Shown here in pieces: positions 1-12,000 of a stretch of 64,000 nucleotides of DNA; position 1 is the first letter of the stretch, and each line of letters starts with the position of its first letter. The stretch is from NCBI GenBank assembly GCA_037178855.1, contig JASJZC010000001.1, forward strand, positions 8,060,001-8,124,000, written 5' to 3'. The translations under genes and the position numbers were made by a program. The notes beneath the pieces are model-generated. The model was not told the DNA's origin and did not search any database. It was given only the letters and a program-made list of their open reading frames with translations. The DNA comes from Oscheius sp. JU75. Its lineage: Eukaryota; Nematoda; Chromadorea; Rhabditida; Rhabditidae.

Positions 1-3000
1 ATTGGCTCTTCTCGCGAAGTTCGTCACCTTGTGCTCCTTCGGGGATATCATGCATAAGAGCTTCAAGGCGTGCCTTACGGGCACCAAGATCTTCCAAGGC
101 AGCTTGTTGTTCATCCAGATTTTCGGGAATGGCTTCAGGGCGCTGCTGTAGTTCAGCACTGATGAGCTTGATCTCGGGTGCAAGTGTATTCACTTGAACA
201 GCTTCATCGATAGCCTTCTTCTGCTCATCTGCCTTCTTCAACAAAACAGGTAGGCTCTCAGCTAGGTTCTTGTCAAGATCGTTGTCACTGACGAGCGGAC
301 TGTGCTGATCAAGTCGTTGCTGATGTTCCGTTACGGCGTGCTGTAGTTGTGTGAGCTGAGACAGAAGCTGATCGACAACAGGTTGTTGAGTCTCAGGAGT
401 AGTCGTGTCAACGGCATTCAAAGCTGATGACAGCTGTTCGAGCTGTGCCTTCAGGTTCTTGTTGTCATCTCGAAGTTCCTTCTCTTTGGGCAGAATCTTC
501 TCCAGAGGCAATGCCAGTTCCTTGGTCTTCTGCTTAATGTCATTAGCAGTTCGGGCCAGCTGTTGAGGAAGTTCCAGTTGAGCAATCTCATCGTTGATAG
601 CCTTGAGCTGTGCCAATTCCATGTCAACATCAGCAAGAGGCTGTGCAGATTGAAGCTTCTCCGTAATGCTATCAAGTTGGTTCTTCTTCTCATCCAGCAA
701 GGTAGTCAAATCATCGGTCTTCTTCTGATCATCCAGAGACTTTTGGAGCTTGTCATCAAGGGCCTTGTTGATCTCAACAGACTTCTTAGCCAGTGCATCC
801 TTACGATCACGGAGCTCGGCAGATGTAATGTCTCCTACGGCTTCCAACTTGGCTGCCAATGCAGGGATTGTGTCCTTCTTGAGATCTTGAAGTTTCTGGA
901 CAGAGTCAGCAGCTTGGACGTTTGCTTCGGCAGAATTAACGGCCTGTTCAAGTTCATCCAATGCTTCAGTAGCCTTCTTCTTCTCAGCTTCGTCTGACTT
1001 CTTCTTCTCAACTTCTTGTCTGGTCTTCTCGGTGATTTCATCGATCTTCTTGCGAGCTTCATCAACTCGGCCCGTGTCCGGAACAGGTGTTACAGCTAGA
1101 AGACGGTCAGAAAGCTCGTTGGCCTTGTGTAGACGATCCTCGAGGGTAGCCAGATCTTCTTCAGCAGCTTCAGTTGACTTTTGCTTTTTGCCTTTACCCT
1201 TCTTGGCCTTCTTCTGATCAGCAGATGGTCCAAGCTCAGCAAGCTCCTTCTCAATAGCCTCCAGCTTTCTGGTAGCTTCATCAAGGGCACTTTGCTGTTC
1301 TTCTTTGGCTTTTCGAAGTGAGTCCAACTTCTGTCGAAGCTCATCGGCATTAGCAAGCTGGGAAAGTTCGCTGTCAAGTTGCTGGATTTGGACATCGGAG
1401 AGCTGCTCAAGAGGTAGTTCTTGAAGTTGAGTCATTTTGCTGGTAATATCGTCCAAAATTTCTTGTTGTTTCAGCTGTTCTTGCTCCACTAGTGAAAGCT
1501 CTTCGATTCCTGGTATTTCTTCGGGAATGACATAGTAAGGTGTCTCCTGGGCAGGATGCGGCTCAGCTGTCATTGGCAATTGAATTGGTTGAAGCAACTC
1601 TTTGATGTGTTTGAGCTTGTTCTTGATGGTTTCGGTTTTCTGCACTGGCTGCGTGAACGGAATGCTCATCCGCACCAACTCTTCAAGACGTGTAGCCTCA
1701 TTAACGGCTGGCACTAGGCTGTTTGCGATTTCCTGCTTTTTGTTGTTCGTCAACTTTTTCTTCTTTTTTAAATTTTGAGTAGCCGCAGTGTAGTCGTCCA
1801 GTTCTAGCAAAAGCGTATCAGCTACTTCGTTGAAGGTCTGTACAGTAGCTTTTCTTTCTTCCAGCTTCAGTTTTCCTGTAGCAGTTCTATCCTGAGCGTC
1901 TTTCCACGAAAGCAGACGGTAATCGCTCGGTTCCGCCCCATGCAATCGTTCTGCTAGAGCTTTGTTGGTCTCATCCTGCTCAACGACACGGGATAGAACC
2001 GAAGAGATTGTTTCCAGAGAGCTGTTTCCGCTTGATACTTCTTTCTGAACCTCGTCGGCAACTTGTTGAGATCTGTTGAGAAGCTGCAAGATTATGTTCG
2101 CATTTTCAGTGTCGTCGGCCAATCCAATCAGATGATCGTCTACGGAAGCAAAAACATTGAGTAGATCTTGCTCCACGCCGCAGAGAAGGTCCAATGTTTG
2201 TCCATCATCCGGATGTTCCTTGATGTAGGACTCTATGAGTGTAGAGAGTTCTGTTTTCACGTCTTCCAAGCTTGAACGAGCTTGCTCCAACTCTGCAGAT
2301 GACGGGTTTTCAGAGGTCTCAACATCACCAGCGGCGTAGACAAGTTCTCTGATTTCTTCCACTCTTTGCAAAACTGTTTCTCGACGTTCCAGACTTGTCG
2401 CTCGGTCGGTCAATTGTTCTTCAGTACGTTCAATCTGTTGTTGTGCTTGGTGAACCTCCACGGGTGCAGTGGTCTCCAGATCCAGAAGAGACCTCTTGAG
2501 CTGCTCCAGCTGTTCACGAGCATGCTTAATTTCATCCAAAGATTTCTCGACACCGCTGGCAGTTTCAAGAGCATACTCAATCTCATGACTGATCTCTGCG
2601 ATGCGTGAAGTCTCTGCGTGTTTCTCTTCAGGAATAGCAGCTGACGGATGTTCTTGAGAGAGTCGACGATCTACTGTTTGCAGAATGCTATCCAGCTGCT
2701 CTTCAACACCACTAATCTTTCTCATGGGCTCCACCTTGCCGGGAATCTTTTTCAGTTCTTCTTCAGCGTCATCATGTAGACGATCAATGCTCTTTCTGGC
2801 TGTGCTTAGCATGTCATGAGCAGCCTGAAGATCTTCTTTGCTTGAGACAGAGATAGCTTCAATGCCGGTAGCCAGATCTATAGTCTCTTGAATCTTCTCG
2901 AGTTCTTCACTGATCTGTTCCTCTTTCTGTGTTTCACTGAGTCTGTCGTGGACGGCACAGAGCACATTCTTCAGGTCTTCAGCAGCATCGCCTAAGCGAC

Positions 3001-6000
3001 GCAGGTCATCGACACTGTCCGGCTGATGTTCCAAAGTCACAAACAGCGATTCGATACTCCTTTGAGCTGAGTTCAGCATATCCTTGGTAGCAAGTAATTC
3101 TTCGTGGGTGACATTAGGAGTGGCTTCAGTTTCACTAGCCAAGTCGATAGTTTCACGAATACACTTCAGCTCGGAAATAGCAGATGTTGTAGGGAGAATG
3201 TCCTCTATGGAAGTTGAGTCAATGTGGTCTTCAACAGCCAACTTTACATTTCGAAGTTCTTGCTTGGTATTGGCAAGTTGGTCCAGGAGCTGAACATCTC
3301 CAGGATGTTTCTTCAAATGGTGGACAATGACATCTTCGGCGGATGCCAGTTGTTGATCAGCAACGTCAAGCATAGTCTTGGCAGCTTGCAATTCTTCTGG
3401 TTGTACATTCTCTGTTGTATCGATGTCACTTGCCAAATTCACAGTATCTCTGATGCTTTTCAAAATCAGCTTTGCGCCTTCTGTGGCCTCGTGTTCTTCT
3501 TTCTCCGTTCTCAAACGTTCAGACACGGCAGTGAGAGCATGATCGAGGTTCTCTTCGACGGAACTCAGCTTACGCAAAGGCTCCTGAACTTGCTCCGGAT
3601 ACTTCTCTTCCTTCTCTCGGATAACAGAGTGTATATCTTCCACATCTTTCTTGGCAGCTTCCAAGACTTCCTTAGCTGCTTGCAACTCGGCAGAGGATGA
3701 TGTCGGCAAGTCTCCAACACTGGATGCAGCAGTCGCAGTTTCATTGATTAGATCAAGAGGGTCTTTGTCCTCCTCGGACAACCTGGATTCTTTCAAGCGT
3801 TCATCGACGACAGTTAATACGTTCTGCAGCTTTGCCTGGATCTCGGCAAGCTTGTTAGGAGTGTCTTCGTCAGGATGTGTTCGGACATGCTCATGAACAA
3901 GAACGGTGAGGTCAGCGACGTCCTTCCTAGCAGCTTCCAGCATCTCCTTCGCAGCTTGTAGCTCCCCACTTGTTGAGTTTGGGAAGTCACCAATTTCACT
4001 GGAGTATTCAATTGTCTGACTGATGACATCAACAGCATCAATGTGTTCCCAGTCACTGTCAAGCGGTTCCTTTTCAAGTTTTTCATCAACAGCTGCTTGA
4101 GTGTTCTTCAGTTCCACCTCGACCGCGGCCAACTTATCCAACATTTTCACGTCATCTGGATGCATCTTCAAGTGACTCTCAACAGCAGTGCGAACGTCGT
4201 CCAGATCGCGAGAAGCCACGTCCAGCATGGATTTCGCATCTTCCAATTCCTCTTTCGGAACGTCTGGAGTGTCTTCAATGCTTCCAGCGAGCGCAACACT
4301 GTTCTCGATCTTGTCAAAAGCAGCATAGACATCCGAAGGAGACTTGATCAGCTTGTTTGCTCGAATTTCGTGAAGAATCTGATCAGCCTCCTTTAGCAGT
4401 CCAGTCAACTCCGATTTGTATTCTGGAGAAGATACAAGAGCTCCTCTTTTAATGTCCTTTTTGATTTCAAGTACGTCTTCCACAGCCTTGTTGACCATAT
4501 CCTCTGCAGCAACCAAAGCGTCTCCAACATCTGGTCCTCTCAGGAGATTTTTTGCCAGTTCAATTGTTGTTTTGACGGGCATCAGATCCGGGAGTGACGT
4601 TGTAGATACTTCTTCCAGCTCTCCTTCAGGAGTAGCATACTTGTCCGTGATTCTGTCATCGATTGCCGCCATGACATTTAGGAGATCCTGCTCCAAGTTC
4701 ATCAGCTGGTCAAATAACTGAATGTCTGATGGATTCTGGTCCACTTCTTCGTGAATTTTTTTGGCATCTTTCTTAGCAGCGGATAACATGTCTCTGGCAG
4801 AAGTCAGCTCCTCTTTAGTGGCTTCAGGTGAGGCTGCAATGCTGCTAGCAAGGTCCACTGTGTCCCTTACGGTCAAAAGATGGATTATACCAGGTGAAAT
4901 TTGTTCAGGTTCCTGAAATCAGAATTATTATATTGCATCAATGGAAGTTTACCTGGTGTACATCGGCAACAACGTCAGTTTTGACCTTTACAGGGTTAAG
5001 CATGTGCTCTACCTTTGCTAAGGCAATCATGAGATCCTTTTGTAGATCCGTAATGACATCTCTGGTTTCGGGATCGTATTTGTGAGCCACATTTCGCAGA
5101 GGGATTAGATTATTCAGTTCGGCAGCATTCAGCATTTCTTTGGCAGCAGTCAGCTCGTAGGAATTGTATTCCGGCGATCTTGTAATATCTTCTGCCAACG
5201 TGATCGTCTCCCTGATTCTAACTAGCGTAGGCCTAATATCTAGCGGTTCTTCTAGAGGAGGCGCACTTGGTTGTGGCTGTTTCTGAACTGCCGCAATCTC
5301 CGTCTGTGGCTGTTCTTCCAGCACTTGCGGTCTGTCAAGAAGTTGCAAGTTTCTCTAGAAGTTTTTAAGTGGACAAGATCGAAACATATGGTTACCTTGA
5401 CACTGTTGATCTTCTCAAGAACGGCAGGTGGCTGCACTCTGGTCTCAATAGACAGAATTTCTTCCACGACTTGAATAATTGTGGTGACCGTGTTGCTGAC
5501 CATGACAAATACTCTCTTTCTCCTTTTCGGAGATTGTGAGCCTTCACGGCTTCCAGATTCGACTACGTCGCATTCTACATAGGTTCTAGACTTATTGCTA
5601 ATGACCTAAGGAAACGTTTAGAACAGAATATAGTGAGGCTACCTTTAAAAGATCCATCTGCATTTGGACGTGGTCCAATTCACTAACTATGTCAATTTCT
5701 CTGGCTTCTCGTTGACGAACACGGTTTTCCAGCTGAGCTAGATCCGCTAAGATTTCTTCTTGTTTCTTCGTCAAGGCAGTTTCTTCATCGATTTCCGCTT
5801 GAAGTTTGTCTCTCAATTCCTAGAAAATCCAGTGAATAGTAAAAAGCATGTAATGTACAATAATTTGTCCTCGGAGATGGAAAAGTCGGTGCTTGGTTGC
5901 TTCTACAGTCGGATCGTTGTCGTTCTGCAGCAGCACTGCTAGATAAGCCTCCAAGCGGCCGTCAAGGCTCTGAAAACTTTAGTTTATACAAAAAAAATAT

Positions 6001-9000
6001 TACGCAGCAGATGGGAGCTATAACATCAAAATGCCGATAACTATAAAGACGCGAACAATTAGACGTGGACGATTTGGATTAGTCCTACCAGAAGTTTTTG
6101 AAGATCCAGAAGAGCAAGAGACATCGTCTTTGGTCCCAACAGATAGCTTTCATGTATGGCTCTAAGCTTCTGAGTCACATAGGTCAAATGATCATCCGAG
6201 GGCTGAGCATCGGACGAGACGGACATAACAGAAGATGGTCTTTCAAGGGCCTCAGATGATGCAAGAGATGAGATAGAGATCTAGAAGTTATTTTAAACGA
6301 GATAAAAATGGGCTACCTGGGATTGGGAAATTCCTGAGCCGGGGATATGGAGCGGCAGACCTTCTGCGGTGGGAAGGTCATACTGTCGGAGGCGATCGCG
6401 CAGTGTATAGAAACGGCCGATGAGCAACTGGATGTGCTCTTTGTTGGGGACGTTCAAACGTTCCAGTTTGTTAACAAGACGCTGATATGTCATGACAACA
6501 CGGAGCACATTTGCCAATTGATCTTTTCTGGCTGACAGGTCCTGAAATTACACCTGATATGGTATGAAATAAAAATTAACCTGGACAGTCTCAATGTTGT
6601 CAACATCTTGCTCAGCTGAGGCGAGCCACAGTTCGAATGTAGCCAACTTAGAGGTCAGTTTTTCCCCATGCTTTCTGAGTTTTTGTGAGTGAGACTTGGC
6701 ACGGAAGATTTTTCCATCAAGAGCTAGAGCCTTCCTCTCTAAGTCTGCAAGCTCTGGACGGAATTGTTGGCGGATTGATGGACCGAGGCTGTTCTCAATT
6801 TCTCCTACTTCTTCTTTCCACTGAGCATATTGGGTTTCCGAAACGACTTGAAGCTCTTCGAAGCGTCCAGTTTGGATAAGGAGCAGCACTTCCTCTTCCA
6901 GAACTCTAAACTTCGAGTTGAGCTCATCAATTCGTTTCAGAAGGATCATTCCAATCATCTCGGTCCGTTGCGTCTTCCTCCTTTCCACAAGAGAAGTAAG
7001 CTTTTCAAATTCTTTCTTATGGTGAGGCTCACGTTGACTATCTTTCAGTTCTTCCCATGCACGATGATCAACCTGTGAAAATAAAAAATTTTAAACAACA
7101 GATATGATTACTACCTCTTCTTCCTGCTTCAATCGTTCAATTGCTTCCAATGGCAGTCCTTCGGAAGTCAATTTTCTATCCAGTAGTTGTTCTAGGGTTC
7201 GCGAAAGCGACTCAAATGACAGCATTGTCTCCTAAGAACAAATTTTCTTCTAAGGAAACATGGAAGTTCTTACTTCGCCAAGTTGCTTCTTGCGGAACAC
7301 TCGGATAGCAGCCGTTGTAGAGAGATCGGAAACGTTCATTTCGGCTGAATCTCCAAGTTGGCGAAGTCGCTGAGCTTGACTTTCGAGTCGCACACACAGG
7401 TCGTTAATCTAAATCAGATAAAAGTTAAATTAGTAATAACAACCAGAACCAATCGTTGTGGGTCGGTAGGTTGGTCGCTGGAGGTGGCGAGTTGACTGAT
7501 GTCGGTCGAAGCATCGGTAGACGAGCAGAATTCACGAACAGCAGCCAAGAATTCTCGGCGTCGGCCCATCAATTCTTTCAGTTTGTCTTTTTCATAAATA
7601 AGCATGTTCAGTCTAAAAGAATAGTTTGTGTAACCTTAGAAAACACTAACTTTTCGTTGACTCTGTCAAACTCCAATTGGAAGAAAGAGCCTTGGATGGC
7701 TCCCAACTCTTCCTTCAAGGTTTCAGCATCACGGCGCCATTCGCCTTCACATCTCTCGATCAGGACATCGAGTTCGTTGTCAACGTGTGGCACCTGAAAA
7801 CTCTTGGTTAAATACTCTTACAATCCGTGGTTTCGTCATTCTGTCTCAGGTTACAACGTCGGAGACATGCAGCTGTTTGACTTTTTCCATTTAACTCTTG
7901 CTCTTTCAAAAAAAAGTGAAAATCCCGGTCATAAACACTTGGGTTGGATATAAAGTTATTTAAAAGTCCAAGAAATACTTTAGATTTGGTTCATATGTCT
8001 ACGCTGCTTTTGACAAGATCGAGAACAGTGTTGCGCTCGCTGGAAGCACTGAAGACACTCCAGACGTTCCGAAAGAGACATTGGAAGAAGCGAAAACCAT
8101 GCTGAATGTGGCTTTCGCGATCTGGACGACGTTCACACTGCTGTTGCGAACCACTTGAAGACATATCTACATGACGTGAAAATGTTAGCAGTGAATCGAG
8201 TAAAAGTAATAATTTTTTTAACAGAAACCAAGTGTAACCGTTGCAGCTTTCAATCTGATTCAATATTTTTGAGTGCAGCTTACAATACCATGGTAGAATC
8301 GATTACTTCTAAGTTCGAAAGCTGAGTCATCCTTTCGCCGCTACCGAACACTTGATTTTTCTAGCGAATTAACACGCGCGACACGGCAAGTCGCCGTCGA
8401 CCTTTTCAATTAAAGCAGCGATTGGAATCTCCTCGAAGGACAAAGAGCGCACGAAATCAATAACCCCCTCAGAACTATATTTATCGAAGAAAAAAGTTAA
8501 GCCCACCTGTGCCAGAGTAATCGTATTCCATTGCGCGTTACGTGCTCTGAGCGAACGCACGGCGTCGTAGAAATTCTGGAGTCTCTTGAAGAGCTCCATC
8601 TTCGTATGTAGGACACCGCGAGTCTCTCGGAATCTGTCGCTCAGCTCGGGGCACCACGCGGCCAACTCTTCGCCCACCTCCTGCAACCGGACACTTAAAA
8701 CCTCGAAACTGATCCGATGCACATTGATTTTGAGCATCGGTGTTATTTTGAGATGGTTCGAAACTATTACGGGATTAGTCTGGAGTCTTACCTCGACAAA
8801 GTGGGATAGAAATAAAGGGATATTGTTTTCAGGGAACGCGTTTGAGTCAAGGCAGTGGTTTGCGGAATGTAATCGGTGCAGGTTTTGCACAGAATCCTGT
8901 TGACAGAGCACGCCGAGAGAACGGATAGTCCTCTTTGATAAACAGGGGGCAAAAAAGGGCAGACCAAAAGTGGCAGCTCCTTCTGGTCTGTCGAACATTT

Positions 9001-12000
9001 TTGTCTTTTCAAAAGGTGTGAAACTCAGAGATGTGGGGCTCTCACGATTTAAGTCCTCCCGGCCAATAAACACGCATCGTGATGATCGATCGTAAAATCT
9101 GGCAGTTGTCTCTTATGTTATCTCTTGCAATGTTTCGAAGCGGTTTTGCAACGGCTTTGATCGCGGCGCCACAAAGTGGTGAAAGAAATGTCTGCACATT
9201 TTCAAGAGGCGAAGCAGCATTTACCTTGACGGAGAGAAAAATCATTGATTGGAAGAGGAAATGTGTATTGGGAGAGAGAGTATAAACTTGAAGGCCCAGT
9301 CAAAAAGTTACCATGAATTTAATAGTAGCGAATATCAGTTTAGACACAGGATTCTATTGGGGCAGTTTGCAAGTTGCCTTTCTGTTGTTTTTCGCTTCCC
9401 GTTTTGATATCCGGTGTTTTCACTAGAGGCGGCAAATGACAAGAGAAGAAAGATATCAATGCCAACCCTTTAACATCAATTCGTTTTGACAACCGCCCGC
9501 TTTGCGCCTATTCGCAACTATCCGATAATGGACGATTACGATGAAGACATAGGGTTATTTTTGGAATGTGGCAATTGGTGAAATTTAATTATTTTAAATA
9601 GTTAAAGACTATATAGACAACTGTTGCAGATTTTTGAACGTTGGGTTGGCCAATGGATGTGTGGAATAAAGACAAATAAAGAAAACTGTTTTGCTTAAAA
9701 GATATTGTTAAAAAAAAATCTTTCGAGCAGGTATGCCACAGGAAGGGCTAAATATATCCTAAACTAACGCTTACAAAGAAAAAAAGTAGTCTCTTTCCCT
9801 GATACTTTCTCAGAAAGATGCAATTGATTCAGTACACATGCTGACCGGCGTTTCTGTTTCGAACAAACAGAGATTATCAGGTTGAACAAGCGAAATGCCA
9901 CGCGAGGGCCGTAAAAGGCAACCACCGATAAACTTAGAGGAAGAGGTGGACGATGCACTTGTTACAAAAAGTATAAGAGATAAGACATTAGCAGACTTTT
10001 GAAAAAACCCGAGAAACATGTGGGAACTCTGAAAGATTTCTTGCGGACAGTTGTTCAAAAAAACTTGTGGAAACTTGAGACATGTTACGGCAAGTTTGCC
10101 ACCTCGAAAAGGGAACAAGCGTTCCATTTGTGTTGACTTTTTCGGGTCACAGTGATAAGGACGAAGAAAAAAGAATATTACATGGGAAGAGGCTGTACGA
10201 AACGATTTGAATGAAAAAAACCTCTAAGGAAGAAAAATGATGACAAAGGGAAAGAAAAGAGCAGAAAACGAAACAAGACCAAGTTTAATGAAGAACATAT
10301 CACGTTAGTCTTGGTTTTGCTTTGGCGCCAAGGCCTCGTGGGGAGGCCCCTGGCCGCCAACGGACGAGAGAGAGAGTGTAAAGAAACTCGACGCGACGGA
10401 ACAGAACGAACACACCCACAACACATGCGTGGTGGAAAAAGGACCGTTATGGCAATTACTACTTCGGTCTAATAGTAAGAACACAAGGAGCAGATGAACT
10501 TGGCGAAACAGTAAATAAGTAAACACAATAACAGATGCTCAAGACAACTGTTACAGCAGCGAACGGGGTTCAAGAAAGATAACAACTTTTGCATCCCCAC
10601 TTCCCTGTGGGTTGCCTCGGGCCTGACAAGAAATTATGATACGGGAGAGAAATCCCGGTCCAAATGTTTTTCAGGCGTTTGGTTTGTGGTATATTTTGAA
10701 GATGAAAGAAGCGAAGAAAACCGAAAGAGCGTAGGGTAGCAAATATATATTGTTGATTTGAAACTGGTTGTGCCTCTCTTCGATCGATTCAACCCTCATA
10801 AAAAGAGTTACCTGGACACGTTCGTAGGCAACAAAGGTGTCCTCTTCGCCGGACATCTTCAGTCCTTCCAGTCTCTCCCTAATGATAGTAATGATTCTGA
10901 TCCTGAACTGTGCCAATGTGAGGCGAGTCGGCTCTGCCAGTCCCGTGTGCACAAAAGAGGCAGCATCGTCCTCGATCCTTCTCAACTCTCTCAGCTCTGC
11001 TCCTGATACAAAGTGGGTTCGTTCGACTCCTTCCATAATAGTCAGGAGGATTCTCATGTCGTTCTCCCATCTATCCATCTCGGATGTTTTTTCTTGCCAC
11101 TTCTGACGCATCTTCTCCAGCTTTCTGCTATTCCAACCAAGGAGAATCCGTTCACAATCTTCAACATCGCGTCTCGTGGCAAGTACCTCGTCCTCGGAAC
11201 ACTCCTTTCGCTCCAACATCAACCGGAATCTTTCGATAACCTCTCTCACATATTCCTGAAACAGTGATTGTGATAAGAGTGTTAATTGGGAAAAGAAAAT
11301 GGCGATTAGGGTGTCAATAGAAAACGCACCTCAGAAATTGGAGGCTCAGTCGACTCAGGAACCGTCGTTGTGCTGGTTCCAGGCTGTGTCCCACTCAAAT
11401 AACTAGCCATAGTTTCTAGATATTCGCTCGCATCCACAATAAAATGTCCGTCTCCCTTCTGCAGCTGACAGATGTTCAATTCGAGTTCAGAAATAACATC
11501 TTCAGCCTTAGCTCGTTCCTAAATTTTGCAGTATTCACGTATTTAAGCCTGATTTACATAAGCATCTTCGCTTCGCAAGTACTGTAAAAGTAAAGAAAGG
11601 AGAGATTCCAAGTGAACCATTTGAGGACGCAGGCTCTTCAAAGAGGTCAACTTCCTCTGTCGTTCCATTCGGCTGACCCTGTCCTGAAGCTCATTCGCTC
11701 CACGCTGTTGGCGTTCTCTGAGTATCATCTGAACTTCCTTATTTCAATTATATGGTCCAATAAAATGCCTCGATCTTCAGGATTTCATTGTCCAGTCCAG
11801 CCACATTTCGGACCCGTTCGTCTTGTGGGGCAGAAGAAGTTGACGGATGGATTTCAACGACCAGTCGAGCACCGACATTAAACTAAAAAGTCTTTCATAC
11901 CTAATCGGAAAGCTCGTGAACATTATTTTTCCAGTCACTTCAAGCAACTGTCTCGCGTGCAAACTGGGCTGATTTATGACTGGTCGGAAGCGCTGTAGTT

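Noticed and set aside
563-997. Plus-strand open frame of 144 codons
   Set aside because: It is antisense to the open ANC-1 coiled-coil exon; its leucine-rich translation is what antisense of a charged coiled coil gives.
8369-9073. Minus-strand frame of 234 codons
   Set aside because: Only 8406-8680 is nesprin coding; the frame happens to stay open through a 33-nt intron and into the large upstream intron.
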